From: Pseudoips prasinana
Lineage: Eukaryota > Arthropoda > Insecta > Lepidoptera > Nolidae
NCBI GenBank assembly: GCA_951640165.1
Contig: OX621243.1
Location: 8,680,001 to 8,744,000 of the forward strand
Direction: 5' to 3'
Length of the DNA: 64,000 nucleotides
Part shown: piece after piece, positions 12,613 through 24,685 of the stretch
Layout: each line of letters begins with the position of its first letter
Position numbering within the stretch: the first letter of the stretch is position 1
Program-made: the position numbers and the translations under genes
Notes under the pieces: generated by a model
Told to the model about the DNA's origin: nothing
Database searches by the model: none
Seen by the model: only the letters and a program-made list of their open reading frames with translations

Positions 12613-13129
12613 GTTTTAATGCCAATTATAAGAAAAGGAAACCTAAAACTACCACCCAAAATAATAAGTAAAGACATTACACAATGGTTTTATTCCATTT
12701 ACTAACAGGAATTAATATGGAAATTATGGACGTTAAGTTCAAGCATAATCCGCTTAAAACTTTTGCATTCCCAAAATCAATGAAGATTATCGGAGACGAT
12801 AGATTAAAGGACTTAGCGGGTGAAGTAAGTAGCCCAAAATTATATTAAAGAAGGAAATGATGGCAAATCTGCCTCTAATATGATTAAACTAATTTAAATA
12901 TCATTCCATCTCTTATTTTTGGACAGTCAAACTTTACATAAAAAGGTTCAGCCATTATTCTTAAAGAAACAAGTCGAAGTGCTCGTCGTATTGCTTATTA
13001 TTCCGCCGTATATCGCAATTAAATGCAATATTTAAGACTGATACTAAAAAGTAATATTTAAAACCACGCCTACATTGGTGAAATAAATTCTTCACTAGCG
13101 GGAACAAATATTTGTGGAAAAATATCCTG

Positions 13130-13388
13130 GGACATTATTTACACACAGCTATCTGATACCAAACTAAGCAGAACTTGTACTATGGAAACCAGATAACTGA
13201 TATACTAAATATACTACTTTTCTTCTTGTAAATACATACTTATATAGATAATGATTTATATATACACCCTGACTCAGGACAAACAGACATGTACATGCGC
13301 ACAAATATCTGTCCTGGGTGGGAATCGAACCCACGACCTTCGGTGTGAAAAGCAAGTATTTTCCAACCACGCCAACAGCAGGCAAAGA
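13130..13388 (-). repeat. SINE-1 copy with both tRNA-like boxes
   Basis: On the minus strand the head reads TTGGCGTGGTTGG (A-box like), a short spacer, then GTGGGTTCGATTCCCACCC (B box), followed by the family body to about 13130. tRNA-derived SINEs are transcribed by Pol III from these boxes and copied by LINE enzymes. Not a functional tRNA gene, because it continues into a 180-bp unrelated body and lacks an acceptor stem. Confidence 0.8.
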
Positions 13389-13489
13389 TAAATAAGATTG
13401 TTATGTGGCTGATGGTAATGAATATCACACCTCGTCTCATCCCGTGGGGAATGTAGAAATCGTCCTGAGGAAATGTCTCCTAGAGGACG

Positions 13490-13539
13490 GGCAGAAGCGT
13501 CTCTCTGTGTACTATGGTACACAGAGAGACGCTTCTGCC
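13490..13539. repeat. Near-perfect hairpin, 23-bp arms and 4-nt loop
   Basis: Left arm 13490-13512 and right arm 13517-13539 are exact reverse complements. The arm core is GAAGCGTCTCTCTGTGTAC and the loop is TATG. Surrounding sequence (13405-13570) resembles a dispersed repeat also seen near 63010-63080, so the palindrome may be a foldback junction inside it. Function unknown. Confidence 0.85.
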
Positions 13540-14850
13540 GGTCATACTCCCCTTACCATCATACGATTGCTAACCCGTTCGTCAAGCGTAATGATTAAGG
13601 AAAATGGACAAAACTCCACTGTGGAAATCTTTTAGAGAGGCACAGAATACGTCATTTGGCTTACATGATAATGTAATGATTAATGTAAGATAAGCATTAA
13701 TGCATTTTACAAATATATTGTATTAGTTACTATAATGTACAATTGACATAAAGAAATATACGGGGCAGCCTTTGGGGACTGCCGATAGAACGTTTAAATT
13801 AGTTTATTCTCTTCTAATCTAGTCTGCAATGTTAACACTTCACGATGAGATATATATTCTTTGTATATCATGGGAAGTTCGAGTTTCAAGCTTTTTATTA
13901 CCCAAAATGTACACATTACACATACTTGTAGCTCATGGAAAGCGTTCGATGACGATGACCCGAGTTCCATAATTTTTGTTTACCCAAAAAGTGATCAACG
14001 CACCTAAAGAAGTTTGAACTTCAAAAATATGACTATTTTTACTTATTGTCCGTTTTGTAAACATTTATTTATCTTCACATTATAATTAAGCTTCCTGGTA
14101 CATTATTATTTTATTATATCTTATATGGAGAGTAATTGTGTTTAGCGGCAGTCTTAGTAATTTGTTCATTACGACATTTACAATGGATCGCAGTTTAACA
14201 AAGCATAGTGTTATTACTGTTCTCACAGTCCCGAGTTGTTGTTGACGTTTACAAGGATAAAGTATAAATATGGTTAGAAAATTGCAGCGATGATGATAAG
14301 ACAAGAAAAGGGTTATAAATAGTCGCATTAAACTCTTTAATTAATGAGATACATTTATCTTACATGTTGTTGTGGTTTAGAATGCATTAAGCAGTCCTTA
14401 AGATGGTTAAAAGGTGATTACAGGTTATTTAAAGATGCTAGGTATTAAAAAATCTTTATCTTTATTTTATTAAGTTACTTTTGGATTATAACAAGCGTAA
14501 TGGGTATCATAAATAATTTAATAATAGAACTATAATACGCATATTATAGGTATATTATTCCTGGTTCTAGTTTTTGTAATCAATTAGTCAATATATTTTC
14601 TTTGTTTAATTGATTGTAAGTCCTTTTTAAATAATACTATTAGGAGTGCCAGAAAATAAACATAATTGTAGTACACACTGCTGCGCTAAGTGTCTCGTAA
14701 GTTCTCCAGTTGTTAGTGCCTAAAATGCAATATAGTCGGTCGGCATACGGCACGAGAGTTTGGAACTACAATTTCGAGACATTCATCATCATCATCTTAT
14801 CAGCCGAAAGACGCCCGCTGCTGAAATTTCTCGCCCAAAAACTTCCCAAT

Positions 14851-15268
14851 GAGGGCTACCGCGTATCAATTTGCCGCTAGAGGCGCTAGCATCGCGGCAG
14901 GTCTACGAAACGTCAAAATACACTGTTTTTGTTCGGGTTATGCTGTTTATTAATAAAAACTGCGATTATAACAAAAAATTTTGGTTTAAAACTAAATAAA
15001 TTACAAAATGAGTAACAACTCGATGACTGTAAATAATTTAAAAAAATAATTAAAATCCTGTTTTAAAGTGTTTCATAAATAGCATGCCGCAGTGTTGTGC
15101 GGGGACTGCACAACACTGTGGCATGCTATTTATGAAACACTTTAACAAGATTTTAAATATTTTTCGTAAAAACATTCGTCGCGTCCACAATAACAATGAT
15201 TTTTGACAGCTATAGTGGACCTTCCGCGACAGTGGCGCCGACTGGTGAGCACAAAAACGGTAGCCCTC
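14851..15268. mobile_element. MITE with GAGGGCTACCG terminal inverted repeats
   Basis: Left end GAGGGCTACCG (14851-14861) and right end CGGTAGCCCTC (15258-15268) are perfect inverted repeats, or 15 bp if the flanking CAAT/ATTG is counted. The element is about 418 bp with no coding capacity and sits inside an RTE-2 LINE fragment that resumes on its far side, which defines the insertion independently. Subterminal sequence also pairs loosely (GGCGCTAG..CGCGG versus CCGCGACAGTGGCGCC). The superfamily cannot be assigned because the target-site duplication is ambiguous (AT or similar). Confidence 0.75.
15063..15145. repeat. Long palindrome inside the MITE, 38-bp arms
   Basis: Left arm 15063-15100 and right arm 15108-15145 are reverse complements with one mismatch, separated by 7 nt. 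The core is CATAAATAGCATGC. Weaker pairing continues outward for about ten bases. It lies centrally in the MITE at 14851-15268. It may be a second foldback inserted in the MITE or part of its structure. Confidence 0.85.
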
Positions 15269-15760
15269 ATTGCCGGTCTTGCGCTATCCGTATCCAGCTG
15301 GGTTCAGCGATCCTGACAAGGTCATCAGTTAATTTGGTAGGGGGCCTCCCCACGGTGCGCCATTCGTGGCCGCCACTCGAGAATCTTTCTGCTCCATTGA
15401 CTGTCGGATCTACGCGCTATTTGTCCTGCCGACTGCCACTACAACTTGGCAATTATTCGGACTATGTCGGCTATTTTGGTTCACTTGCGGTTCTCAACAT
15501 GTCAGATTCGATCTCGCAAAGAAACTCCGAGCATAGCATAGCACATTTCATTAACTTCTTAACGAGACATTAAAAAAGTATAATTATGTTTCTTTTAGTA
15601 AAGTTCGTGGAAATGTTATTGATTGATCTTGTGATCTCCAGCACGTAACAACTAATTCCGCGATGACATAAAAGTTACGATTTGCAATTTAATTTTATAG
15701 ATATACACCTAATTTCCACCAGAGTTTGCCTCAGTATTTACACTGTGGTCAATTACTCCA

Positions 15761-15832
15761 ATATTGGTTAGCCATTTCTGCGGTACTAAGCATGATTAAT
15801 CGGTTTGTACCACAGAAATGGTTAACCAATAT
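15761..15832. repeat. Foldback inverted repeat, 26-bp arms
   Basis: Left arm 15761-15786 and right arm 15807-15832 pair with two mismatches around a 20-nt spacer. The core is CCATTTCTG. No relation seen to the palindrome at 15063-15145. Possibly the remains of a small foldback MITE. Confidence 0.75.
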
Positions 15833-18351
15833 CTTGCACTCCCTGTCCAACAAACCCTAAATGTGATAATCCAGTATTCTGTTCCACTTCGCTTTCCTGT
15901 ATAATTGGAGTGACGCAGTATCACATTCGGTAAATGATATACACCGCATTAGAATTTGAATATACTCCCGCGCCGTCCTCGTAATCAGGTTCATAATCAC
16001 GTTGCTCTGCTGTTGCATTATTTAGTGTTCCATCATTTGATTTCAGGTTGCATGAATTCTCACGGAACCTAATACTAATTACATATGATATATGGAATTC
16101 CATCTCTCATTATGAGTGCTTGATACCATAGAAGAATCTTTGGGTTATATTTTTAGGGTTCCTAAATTTATTATAATTCTTGCCATATCGAGAATAATTT
16201 TATATTTGGAGAAAAGCTTCCCATATGATGTCTACAAATGCTGGTCTTGCGCTACTCGCAATATATTTGTCCAGCAGTGGACGTCTTTCAGCTGGGATGA
16301 TTATTATGATATACAAGTTGCTGCAACTGAGCGCGGTGACGTTGCGCGTTGTAGGAAAAAGCCAGCGTTTAAAAAATACCATGTTTTGGAAATTTATTTA
16401 CATATCGAAAATTCATTACACGCAGGTAACCATAAGGTTACCTAATATTGGGCAGATAATTAATAATTTAGCATTTTAATTATAATTTATTCACGTCATC
16501 TTGATCGGTTTAAATCAAGACTAAATATAACTTGTTATTGGCGACTTGTATAATTTATTAATTAAAAAACAAATATGGCATAAAAAATTATAACATGCAA
16601 ATTCTTCTCAAATATTTTTTACGTTAAATATTTTTACGCATATAATTAATCACATAAAAAGATTTAGGAACATAAAATATCTAAAAAATTAAAACATTAT
16701 TTTGTTTAAAGCAATATAAGATAAGAAAAAGCACTAATTGATCGATCTCGGTTCCATGATTGAGTGGATTTATAATTCTACTGAATTTGTTTTAATTTTT
16801 TCGTGGTTTTTATATAAGGTTATCCGCAATCCTAAGTATCGATTACTTAAACAATATTCAAATATCAAAAATAGCATTCTAATATATTCGTGTCGTTAGA
16901 GGTTGTGACGTTTAGTCTTTGCCGTAATAATATATCAAATAGCCTGGTTGACTCTTCTTGCCAAGTGATATCTATTTTTTGTTAAGAGAAAATAAATATT
17001 ATTCTTACATATTGCGAATAGTGGTCATATTCCCGGCATAAGATATGTCGAATAAAGTGTGGTGTTACGAGAGTTTCTGATGGTCTTGACTTGCTGTACA
17101 GTAATGGTCATCTCTTGCGGATGATTACGTGAGAGGTGGGATTGATCGCATTTACCACGAAATGGCTTAGATGGTGCGTAGACCGTAGAGTCAAAGTATA
17201 ACTAGAACGATCCTTAATCCAATGCTTGATAACAGGCAATTGGAGATAGCCGTGGAACTTTCTGTTACCATGATGCGCCCACAGCAATCCATAGGGATAC
17301 TTTTTAATGTTACCCAAGGAAGTGGAGGTGGAGTAGAAAGGCGGTCAAGGCAAATACAGTTTTACTCTTAGGGCGCAGTCTAATTTAAGCATATAAAAAG
17401 AGGGTTGTTTTTCAGACATTATGTTTGTGTATATTGTAATTTATTAAAAGTATAAATTACAATTTTAATGTTTATTGTATTTATTCTTGAGTACTTAATT
17501 AAACGCAAACAACTGAATTGCAGATCTGGACCTCACCATAGTAGACAACTGAAAATCAGCGTTCCAGTTGGGTTCTAGCTGTAACAGTGTACTGTTACAG
17601 CCAGCTGCCTACCAATTGAACACATAATATATTAGCTTTTCCTTGTTATTTGTTTCATTATAATGATTTTTTAAATTATATTTTGTTTTACGATAGTGGT
17701 AGTATGTAAGTAAATATAAGATTTGTATAAACTTCATTTTAATGTGTATGTGTTCAATAAAACATTTTCTTTCATTCATTCTTCTTGTCATCATGGGTCG
17801 CATGTCTTGAAAATTCTCATCTTATTTGCAAGAGACATTTTACTGCATACATTCAGGAGGCAGTGTAGCGGACATAGAATAAATACAGCTTAATAACGCG
17901 CGGATTGTAGGTGCATATAAATTTTGTGCAAATAGGTCCAATAAGGAAACCTTGAAATTACTTGTATTTTATAAGCAAACGGTATTTTTTTTATGATTGA
18001 CATGGTATTAAAGTCAGGACCTGTCTTTTATATTAAAATCTAGTTTTTAAACTTATTTCCTAGTTACCGGTTTTGTAACATGCCTTTTTCATGAACATAA
18101 AAATATTTACCAATTAACTATAAACTAATCGTTAATCTGTCGAGATTTTTTACTCGCAACATTATTCAATTTAAATATGATCTTCATCCGTATAATTATG
18201 TTATATTAGGCTTATAAAATTCCAAATCAATTAGAATAAATTTTATTTTGCATTAGGAAGAATAATTGCTGTTTCTCGGAACCTGCCTGAACAAACCAAC
18301 GACAAATTAGGGCAGGGTCTTAATTAATGCATCTCTAAAGGTTTAGTCCCC

Positions 18352-18790
18352 TGGGTTTCGTGTTGTGAGTGAGTCGTGTTGAAACCGGTAGTAGATGAAC
18401 CCACTGAGTTTGTTTCGCTGGGTCTTCTCAGTTGGGGCGCATTGGATCCGGTGGTAGCATTAAAGCGCGACCGTCGTTATTAACACAAGGTCCGTCATAA
18501 TAATAATACCTTAATATAGACAGAACCATTGACAATATGTAGTAAAAATATTAGACTTAAACTAGATAATTAAACATAATCTCTTGACAATGACTTGATA
18601 CGTGCTAGCTAAATATCAATGCTATAATAAAATAAATTTTATAAATGTTTTCATACAATGTGTACCTAAATATATATGTTACTAGAAATAATAATGTATA
18701 CAACTATATTACTACAAACATGTTCTGACTATTTACAAGCGCTTTTTTAAAGTCTACGTGAATAAAAACCTTTTTTATTTTATTTTATTT
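18352..18790 (+). repeat. LINE 3'-end repeat R-b, plus copy
   Basis: About 430 bp that recurs in reverse complement at 21480-21905 with high similarity by eye. Landmarks are GGTAGTAGATGAACCC, TGGATCCGGTGGTAGCATTA, TAACACAAGGTCCGTCATAA and ATTTACAAGCGCTTTTTTAA, with a T-rich TTTTATTTTATTT end. A related 3' tail (AAGCGCTTTTTTAAATGTAT) is present at 31125-31190. The layout suggests the 3' untranslated end of a non-LTR element, but no linked ORF is seen, so the family is unnamed. Confidence 0.6.
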
Positions 18791-19965
18791 ATTCCGAATA
18801 TTAGCTCCCAGGACTCAATTCGAATTTTTTTGTCAAAATTGTTTCCTGATTGATTAGGTAGATATCCCAATTTTCTTAACACGGGCAGCTCTATGTTTAA
18901 TAGAACTTTATTAGGGAACGCGGTGATTAAGGTAGTTACGTGCCATTGTACTTCTGTAATTCTATTTACCTTATTCTGATTGAGCTAACCTTTTAGGTAA
19001 TAGATATTAATGAATTGCTTCAAAGATTACTTACTTAGAATGATTAGATTGAAATGGAAAAAGCTGGCCAAGAGTGAGTCGGGCTCGCACAGTAACGTTT
19101 CCGTGCTGATGTAGTCAAAATAAGTTTATTGATTTAATTGTTAAATTATACGAATCCAGCAAAATTACTCAGCGTAGTGGAGAAATCTAAAAATTCCATC
19201 AATGTATATAATTAATTCACGAAAAATAAAAAGTACTAACACAATTTAAGAAGTAAATGCATTGAAATTCAATACGAAACGTTTAAAGGGATTTATTTCC
19301 ACAAATCAAGTCATACAGTTTTAATCCTAAAAAAAAACAGGGAAGTTACACAGATTCAATGCGATTCAAGTACTAAATCATGGTAACAAAAGATAAATAC
19401 TTAAGCATCTATGAACTTTCCTTTCCAATCAACAACCCTCCAACTTGCAACGATATCGAACATAGAAATTTTTAATTTAAATAAACAAAACGCTTTTACT
19501 ACGATGCACAAATCAATATATTTATTTGGTGGTAACACCAACTACTAATAGTTATCTGAGTTAGCAAGCATTTAAGTATTGTGGCATTGTTTTTTTATTT
19601 TATTTTCATATGCACTAACAATTCCTTAATATTTGTATCGAACATGTTTAACTTAAATCTAACATTGAAATAATTTATATATAAGTACCTACGTATGTAT
19701 TTATCTAAATCTTAGATTTTTTAAATTTGTGTACAGACGCCAGCACACCCAGCTATCCCAATCTGTCATAGTTTTTTAATAGGTAAATATAATCATACTT
19801 TGTATTCTCTACGAGCAGTGACGTTCAAGCGCGGCGACGCTATAAACAGTCTTAACGTGTTGAAATTTAACTACTTTTTAACGGATAGATAGTAGTTTAA
19901 TTTCAATGTGTTACATTCGTCCATAATATTAGTAATGTTAATAAATGTTCTAATGATTTTTATCG

Positions 19966-20130
19966 AAATCTTTTATTTAATAACCTAGGTTACTGAGTCG
20001 TAGGTGCTCTTCGTGGAAAAGAATGTAACAAATGAATTGAATCCACGAAGAGCACCTGCTAAAATATTGATTGGTGCCTTTCGTGGACTAGGCTGGGTGC
20101 CATTCAGGTGGGTGCCCTTGGTGGACTACG
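19966..20130. repeat. Hairpin-bearing repeat block R-c, copy 1
   Basis: Contains perfect 16-bp inverted arms AGGTGCTCTTCGTGGA at 20002-20017 and the reverse complement at 20042-20057, followed by two further direct relatives of the arm (GGTGCCTTTCGTGGACTA and GGTGCCCTTGGTGGACTA). The same block recurs at 24481-24628. A segment at about 21300-21440 has a counterpart at 25080-25210, so the two copies may be parts of one longer repeated unit. No ORF. Function and family unknown. Confidence 0.75.
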
Positions 20131-20664
20131 TCCTTTAAACGGGCAGATTTCATTGATACTTTGCAGATTTATCAAGGACCGATGACAATACATTAATTTG
20201 GTAAGATTATTCCATTATTCAATTTGAAAAATAAGATTTTTGCATATTTATATAGTTTTTTATCTATAGTCGATATGGCAGGAATTGATGTTAAAGTAAT
20301 TAATAGTTTTAAAACCTAAAAAATTCGCTTTTATTAAAAAAATAACTATAAAATGAAACATTTAATAAAACTAAAAAACACGCTTTATATAAAATTCAAC
20401 TTATAAATAGAAATTAAATATAAATTGAAAATAGTGTAAAAATACATATTTTATTGTAAAAAATGCATTTGATTTCAATTTATTTTCTATTAATTTTATA
20501 TAACGTGTTGTTTAGTTTTTTTTAACTATTATTATTTTTATTTTTCAAAGAGACTTACAGCTAGTTTACTAATAGAACAAGGAATAGTAACATACGGCCA
20601 ATTAAAAGTTTTCACTTATATGCAATACGTTAATTGTCCCTATATATTTATTAATAATAATAAT

Positions 20665-20818
20665 AATATCCAGGGACATTATTCACCCACGGCCATCTGA
20701 TCCCCAATTAAACAGAGCTTGAACTGTGGAAACCAGATATAGATAATTACGCCCAGACACAGGACAAACAGACACGTTCATGCGCACAAATATCTGTCCT
20801 GGGTGGGAATCGATAATA
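20665..20818 (-). repeat. SINE-1 copy truncated by SINE-3
   Basis: Minus-strand SINE-1 starting at its tail (plus-strand AATAATAATATCCAGGGAC) and reading towards the head (CTGTCCTGGGTGGGAATCGA). The match stops within the B-box region at about 20818, just before SINE-3 sequence begins, so SINE-3 probably landed in it. Confidence 0.65.
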
Positions 20819-20852
20819 ATGAGTTTTGTTATATCTTTTTTTTTAAACGCTC

Positions 20853-21038
20853 GCACTAGGGAATTTATTCCCTGTGTCGCGGGGTACTTTACAGACATAT
20901 AATTGACGGACACAAATTACATCCAGACTAAGATAACTATCCATGGGGTACACAAATAGTTGTCTGGCGTGCGCTTGAACCCGGGTCACGAAGCGGCGAG
21001 GCGACTGTCTTAGCCGTTGCACCACACTTGCAGTCAAT
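20853..21038 (-). repeat. SINE-3 copy (tRNA-derived)
   Basis: Minus-strand relative of 29192-29397. The head on the minus strand has an A-box-like GGTGCAACGGCTAAGACAG and a B-box region around CCCGGGTTCAAGCGC. The body (plus strand) shows CGGGGTACTTTACAGACATA and GGACACAAATTACATCCAGA. The A-rich 3' end corresponds to the T run near 20838. Confidence 0.75.
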
Positions 21039-21479
21039 CATATAGAGATATATGTATTACCAAAAACATATGAAAATCGTGATTCCCGAGTCGTACTTAT
21101 CGCGATTTTTTGCAATACAAGCTGATTAAATATATACTTTTCATGATCGGTGAACATATTATTTACATCCAAAGTAATTTGTTTTTGCTGGCCATGACTT
21201 TTATAAAATTAAATATACGAGTTTTTCTTTCACAAATCATGACGTCAAAACGTAAAAAGTTACAAAACAAAAATTGTATTCAGCAAGCACATGTGGTTCA
21301 GTATAATGATATCAATTACTCATTTTTAATCCGTGGATTATTCTTTCCTCGACGATGTTGGGATTATCCCTTACTTACGGGTCTGTATCCATACAATCCA
21401 GTAGCGTATTCCCGTTAACATGTAGTAGGCAACTCAACCGATCCGAAAATACTACGAATTTATAGTATCTAAATAAATA

Positions 21480-21905
21480 AAAAAAAATGAAAAAGGTTTT
21501 TATTCACGTAGACTTTAAAAAAGCGCTTGTAAATAGTCAGAACATGTTTGTAGTAATATAGTTGTATACATTAGATATTATTTCTAGTAACATAGATATT
21601 TAGGTACATCTTGTATGAAAACATTTATAAAATTTATTTTATTACAGAAATGATATTTAGCTAGCTCGTATCAAGTTATTGTCAAGAGATTATGTTTAAT
21701 TATCTAGTTTAAGTCTAATATTTTTACTACATATTGTCAATGGTTCTGTCTATATTAAAGGTATTATTATTATGACGGACCTTGTGTTAATAACGACGGT
21801 CGCGCTTTAATGCTACCACCGGATCCAATGCGCTCCAACTGAGAAGACCCAGCGAAACAAACTCATCTACTACCGGTTTCAACACGACCCAGTTGAGACG
21901 GTCCG
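21480..21905 (-). repeat. LINE 3'-end repeat R-b, minus copy
   Basis: Reverse complement of 18352-18790 with scattered substitutions (compare GGTTTTTATTCACGTAGACT and AAAAAAGCGCTTGTAAATAG with the plus copy). The two copies form inverted arms of about 430 bp separated by 2.7 kb. On the plus strand the match starts just after an A-rich stretch (21470-21490), consistent with a 3' tail on the minus strand. Confidence 0.65.
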
Positions 21906-22162
21906 GCGAAACATACTCAAGCGGGCATGAACACGGGATTTGGTCCAATTAGAGTAATTATTTAGTAGGCAAACACAATATATGCTCGATCGGTTGTCTG
22001 AATGCTTATTATTTTAGATTATATTTAGGTATACAAAAGAAAAACTTCGAAACAATAACATTATTCATTTTGAGACAGAGTCAATAATTTTAAATTAAGT
22101 ATATGATAGCAATCATTTACAGATAGTTCACGTAACACAGCAGATCAGTCATGTCTATATGG

Positions 22163-24215
22163 CTACAAGATCTCCAGCGAGCAATGTGCAGGTAGGAAGT
22201 GAGAGCCAGACGTCTTTGTCATCGATGTACTCTTTAGTGGTGTAATAACCCCTAGCCATAAGTATACGTTTAATATGTGTTTTAAACTTGTGTCAGGTAG
22301 ATCAGTAATTTGAGTAGGAAGCTTGTTATAAAACCTAATACAATTTCCTAAAAATGATTTATTAGTTTTGCTTACTCTAAAGCCTGGCATGGCTAGTTTG
22401 TTTTTATTCCTAGTATTTATATTATGCAGTTCACTTTTCTTTTTATAATTATGAATATTTTTTCCAACAAACATTATATTCTGATATATATATATTCCGA
22501 TATATATGCCTAAACCATAAATGGCTCTGACTGCTCTTTTCTGCAATACAAAAATAGTACTTATGTCAGCCGCCGAACCCCACAGCAGAATGCCATACGA
22601 CATAATGCTATGAAAGTACGCGAAATACACTAATCTAGCAGTTTGTTCATCTGACAATTGCCTTATTTTCCAGACAGCATAGGAAGCCGAACTTAATTTA
22701 CCTGCTAACTTTTCAATCTGAGGACCCCATTGCAATTTTGAATCAAGTGTCAATCCCAAAAATACGGTCGATGGGACTAAATCTAATATTTTCGCATTAA
22801 GTGCAACTGTTGGTACAATTTGAGTCACATTCGGCAATCAGAACCTGATGCATTTAGTTTTCCCTGCATTTAACAAGAGATTATTTGCCGAAAACCATTC
22901 TGATATAAAGCTGAGTGTTTTATTATGCACAATAAGATCTTTATCCTTTCTATTTACTTTAAATATGAGCGACGTATCATCAGCGAACAAAACTATGTCT
23001 GATACTTTCTCTACCAGATAAGGGAGATCATTTATATAAACTAGAAATAAAAATGGGCCCAATATAGATCCTTGGGGCACCCCCATTTTCACAGGATGAC
23101 GTGCTGAAGTGACACCGCCTATCGAAACCATCTGTTGTCGCCCCGATAAATAGGACATCACAAGATCAAGAGATGTGCCAGATATTCCATAGTACTTCAG
23201 TTTAACAACGAGCGTACGATGATCAACGCAATCGAAAGCCTTAGAGAGATCACAGAAAACTCCCAGCGCATCCTGTGATCCCTCCCAAGCCTCCAATATT
23301 GACCTAATTAATGTGCAACCTGCATCCTGAGTAGAGCGGCCCCTTGTAAACCCGAACTGCTTGTTATGCAATATCTCATTCACGTTAAAGTGCGACAACA
23401 TTTGGCTGAGCATCAGCTTTTCAAATATTTTACTTAAAGCTGGCAGTATTGAGATAGGCCTATAATTCGTGGCATTTTCTGAACAACCTGCCTTGAAAAT
23501 GGGTATTATCTTACTTATTTTCATTAAATCGGGAAAGACACCATCACTTATACAGCCATTGAAGATGGCTGCAAGGATTGTAGCAATGTTTAGTATGATT
23601 GATTCAATTGCTTTAACAGACAGTCCCCACAAATCTTCTGTGCCTTTCCTTTTAATACTCTTAAAAGCTTTTATAATATCATCACTTGTTACGGATTTAA
23701 AACTAAAGTTAGGCACAGTTTGTTTTACACTTTGATTTAAAAAGAGTTCAGCCACATCTGGTGATGATGCGAGACACTTAGTAATATCCACGGGTATATT
23801 TGAAAAAAAAGCAGCTAAAAAATTGGCAATGGTAAGCTTGTCTGAAACCAGTTCATCACCAATATTCAATACTAATGTTTGATCTCTTGATCTACTTTTA
23901 CCAGTTTCAGTATTAATTATTTGGCAAGCTGATTTTATTTTATTATCAGATTTTTTAATTTTATCTCTTATATATAAAGATTTAGCTTGAATGCAAACCT
24001 TTTTAAAAAAATTTGAATAATTTCTAACATAATTAATAAAATTGACATCAGGGTTATAGGACCTGCTGTCACACAACTCATATAAAAAATCTCTACTCAG
24101 TCTAATGCCTTGAGTTGCCCAAGAACTAAATTTTATCTTATTACTGTCAACCATTATGTTTTTTATTTTACAAGCTTTATTAAATTCTTTGCAAAACAGT
24201 GGAATAATGTAGTGT
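22163..24215 (-). pseudogene. CR1-type LINE, 5'-truncated ORF2 interrupted by an in-frame TGA
   Basis: One minus-strand frame runs from about 24215 to 22163, broken only by a TGA at 22840-22838. Before the stop it encodes the pre-RT linker and the reverse transcriptase: NYRPISILPALSKIFEKLM, FCDLSKAFDCVDH (motif A aspartates), MGVPQGSILGPF (motif B) and VLFADDTS (motif C, catalytic FADD). After the stop come the motif E and thumb region (FLGLTLDSKLQWG) and the C-terminal tail (RFYNKLPTQITDLP). The endonuclease domain is missing, so the copy is truncated at the 5' end near 24215. Loss of the endonuclease plus the stop make it inactive. It is related to, but clearly distinct from, the intact element at about 34070-39198. 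Confidence 0.9.
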
Positions 24216-24423
24216 ACATATCGTTAGGGTTACTTTTGTTTGGCAATAGATGGCACAAACTATTCTCCAGGTATCTTATCCCCTACCAGTTGATAAATAG
24301 ATGCTCCATCGGTAGATAAGATAGTTTTATTGGTAAAATATAAAAAGTTCATACAAAAAAAAAAACAATAGGCCCAGTAAGTAGGTGCTATAGTAATTTT
24401 TGTCGCTGCTGCGTTTTGTTTGT

Positions 24424-24685
24424 ATCCTTTAAGATCTTCCATATTCCTATATCTACAAAGTGGCGTGATTGTAGGTTTATATCGATATCTTTTATTTAAT
24501 AACCTAGGTTACTGAGTCGTAGGTGCTCTTCGTGGAAAAGAATGTAACAAAAAATTGAATCCACGAAGAGCACCTGCCAAAAATATTGGTAGGTGCCTTT
24601 CGTGGACTAGGCTAGGTGCCATTCACACATCCTTTAAAATCTTCCATATTCCTATATCTACAAAGTGGCGTGATTGTAGCTTTAT
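24424..24685. repeat. Hairpin block R-c copy 2 flanked by 57-bp direct repeats
   Basis: 24424-24480 and 24629-24685 are direct repeats of 57 bp with two mismatches (core TATTCCTATATCTACAAAG). Between them lie 148 bp carrying the R-c hairpin: arms 24521-24536 and 24560-24575 (AGGTGCTCTTCGTGGA and its complement) followed by a GGTGCCTTTCGTGGACTA relative. The geometry could be a long target duplication around an insertion or a small tandem duplication. No coding sequence. Confidence 0.8.

Larger units (their letters stand above)
14781..15575 (-). pseudogene. RTE-2 LINE 3' fragment interrupted by a MITE
   Basis: Two pieces of the same minus-strand LINE end flank a separate element. 14781-14850 carries the extreme 3' end (plus-strand ATCAGCCGAAAGACGCCCGC, preceded by a CATCATCATC tail). 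15269-15575 carries the adjoining upstream part (CCGGTCTTGCGCTATCCG, GGGGCCTCCCCACGGTGCG, GCCACTCGAGAATCTTTCTG, GATCTCGCAAAGAAACTCCG). The order is right for one LINE copy split by insertion of the MITE at 14851-15268. Catalytic domains are absent. Confidence 0.7.

Noticed and set aside
17578..17601. GCTGTAACAGT..ACTGTTACAGC palindrome
   Set aside because: Only 11-bp arms; too short to stand out in a 64-kb AT-rich window.
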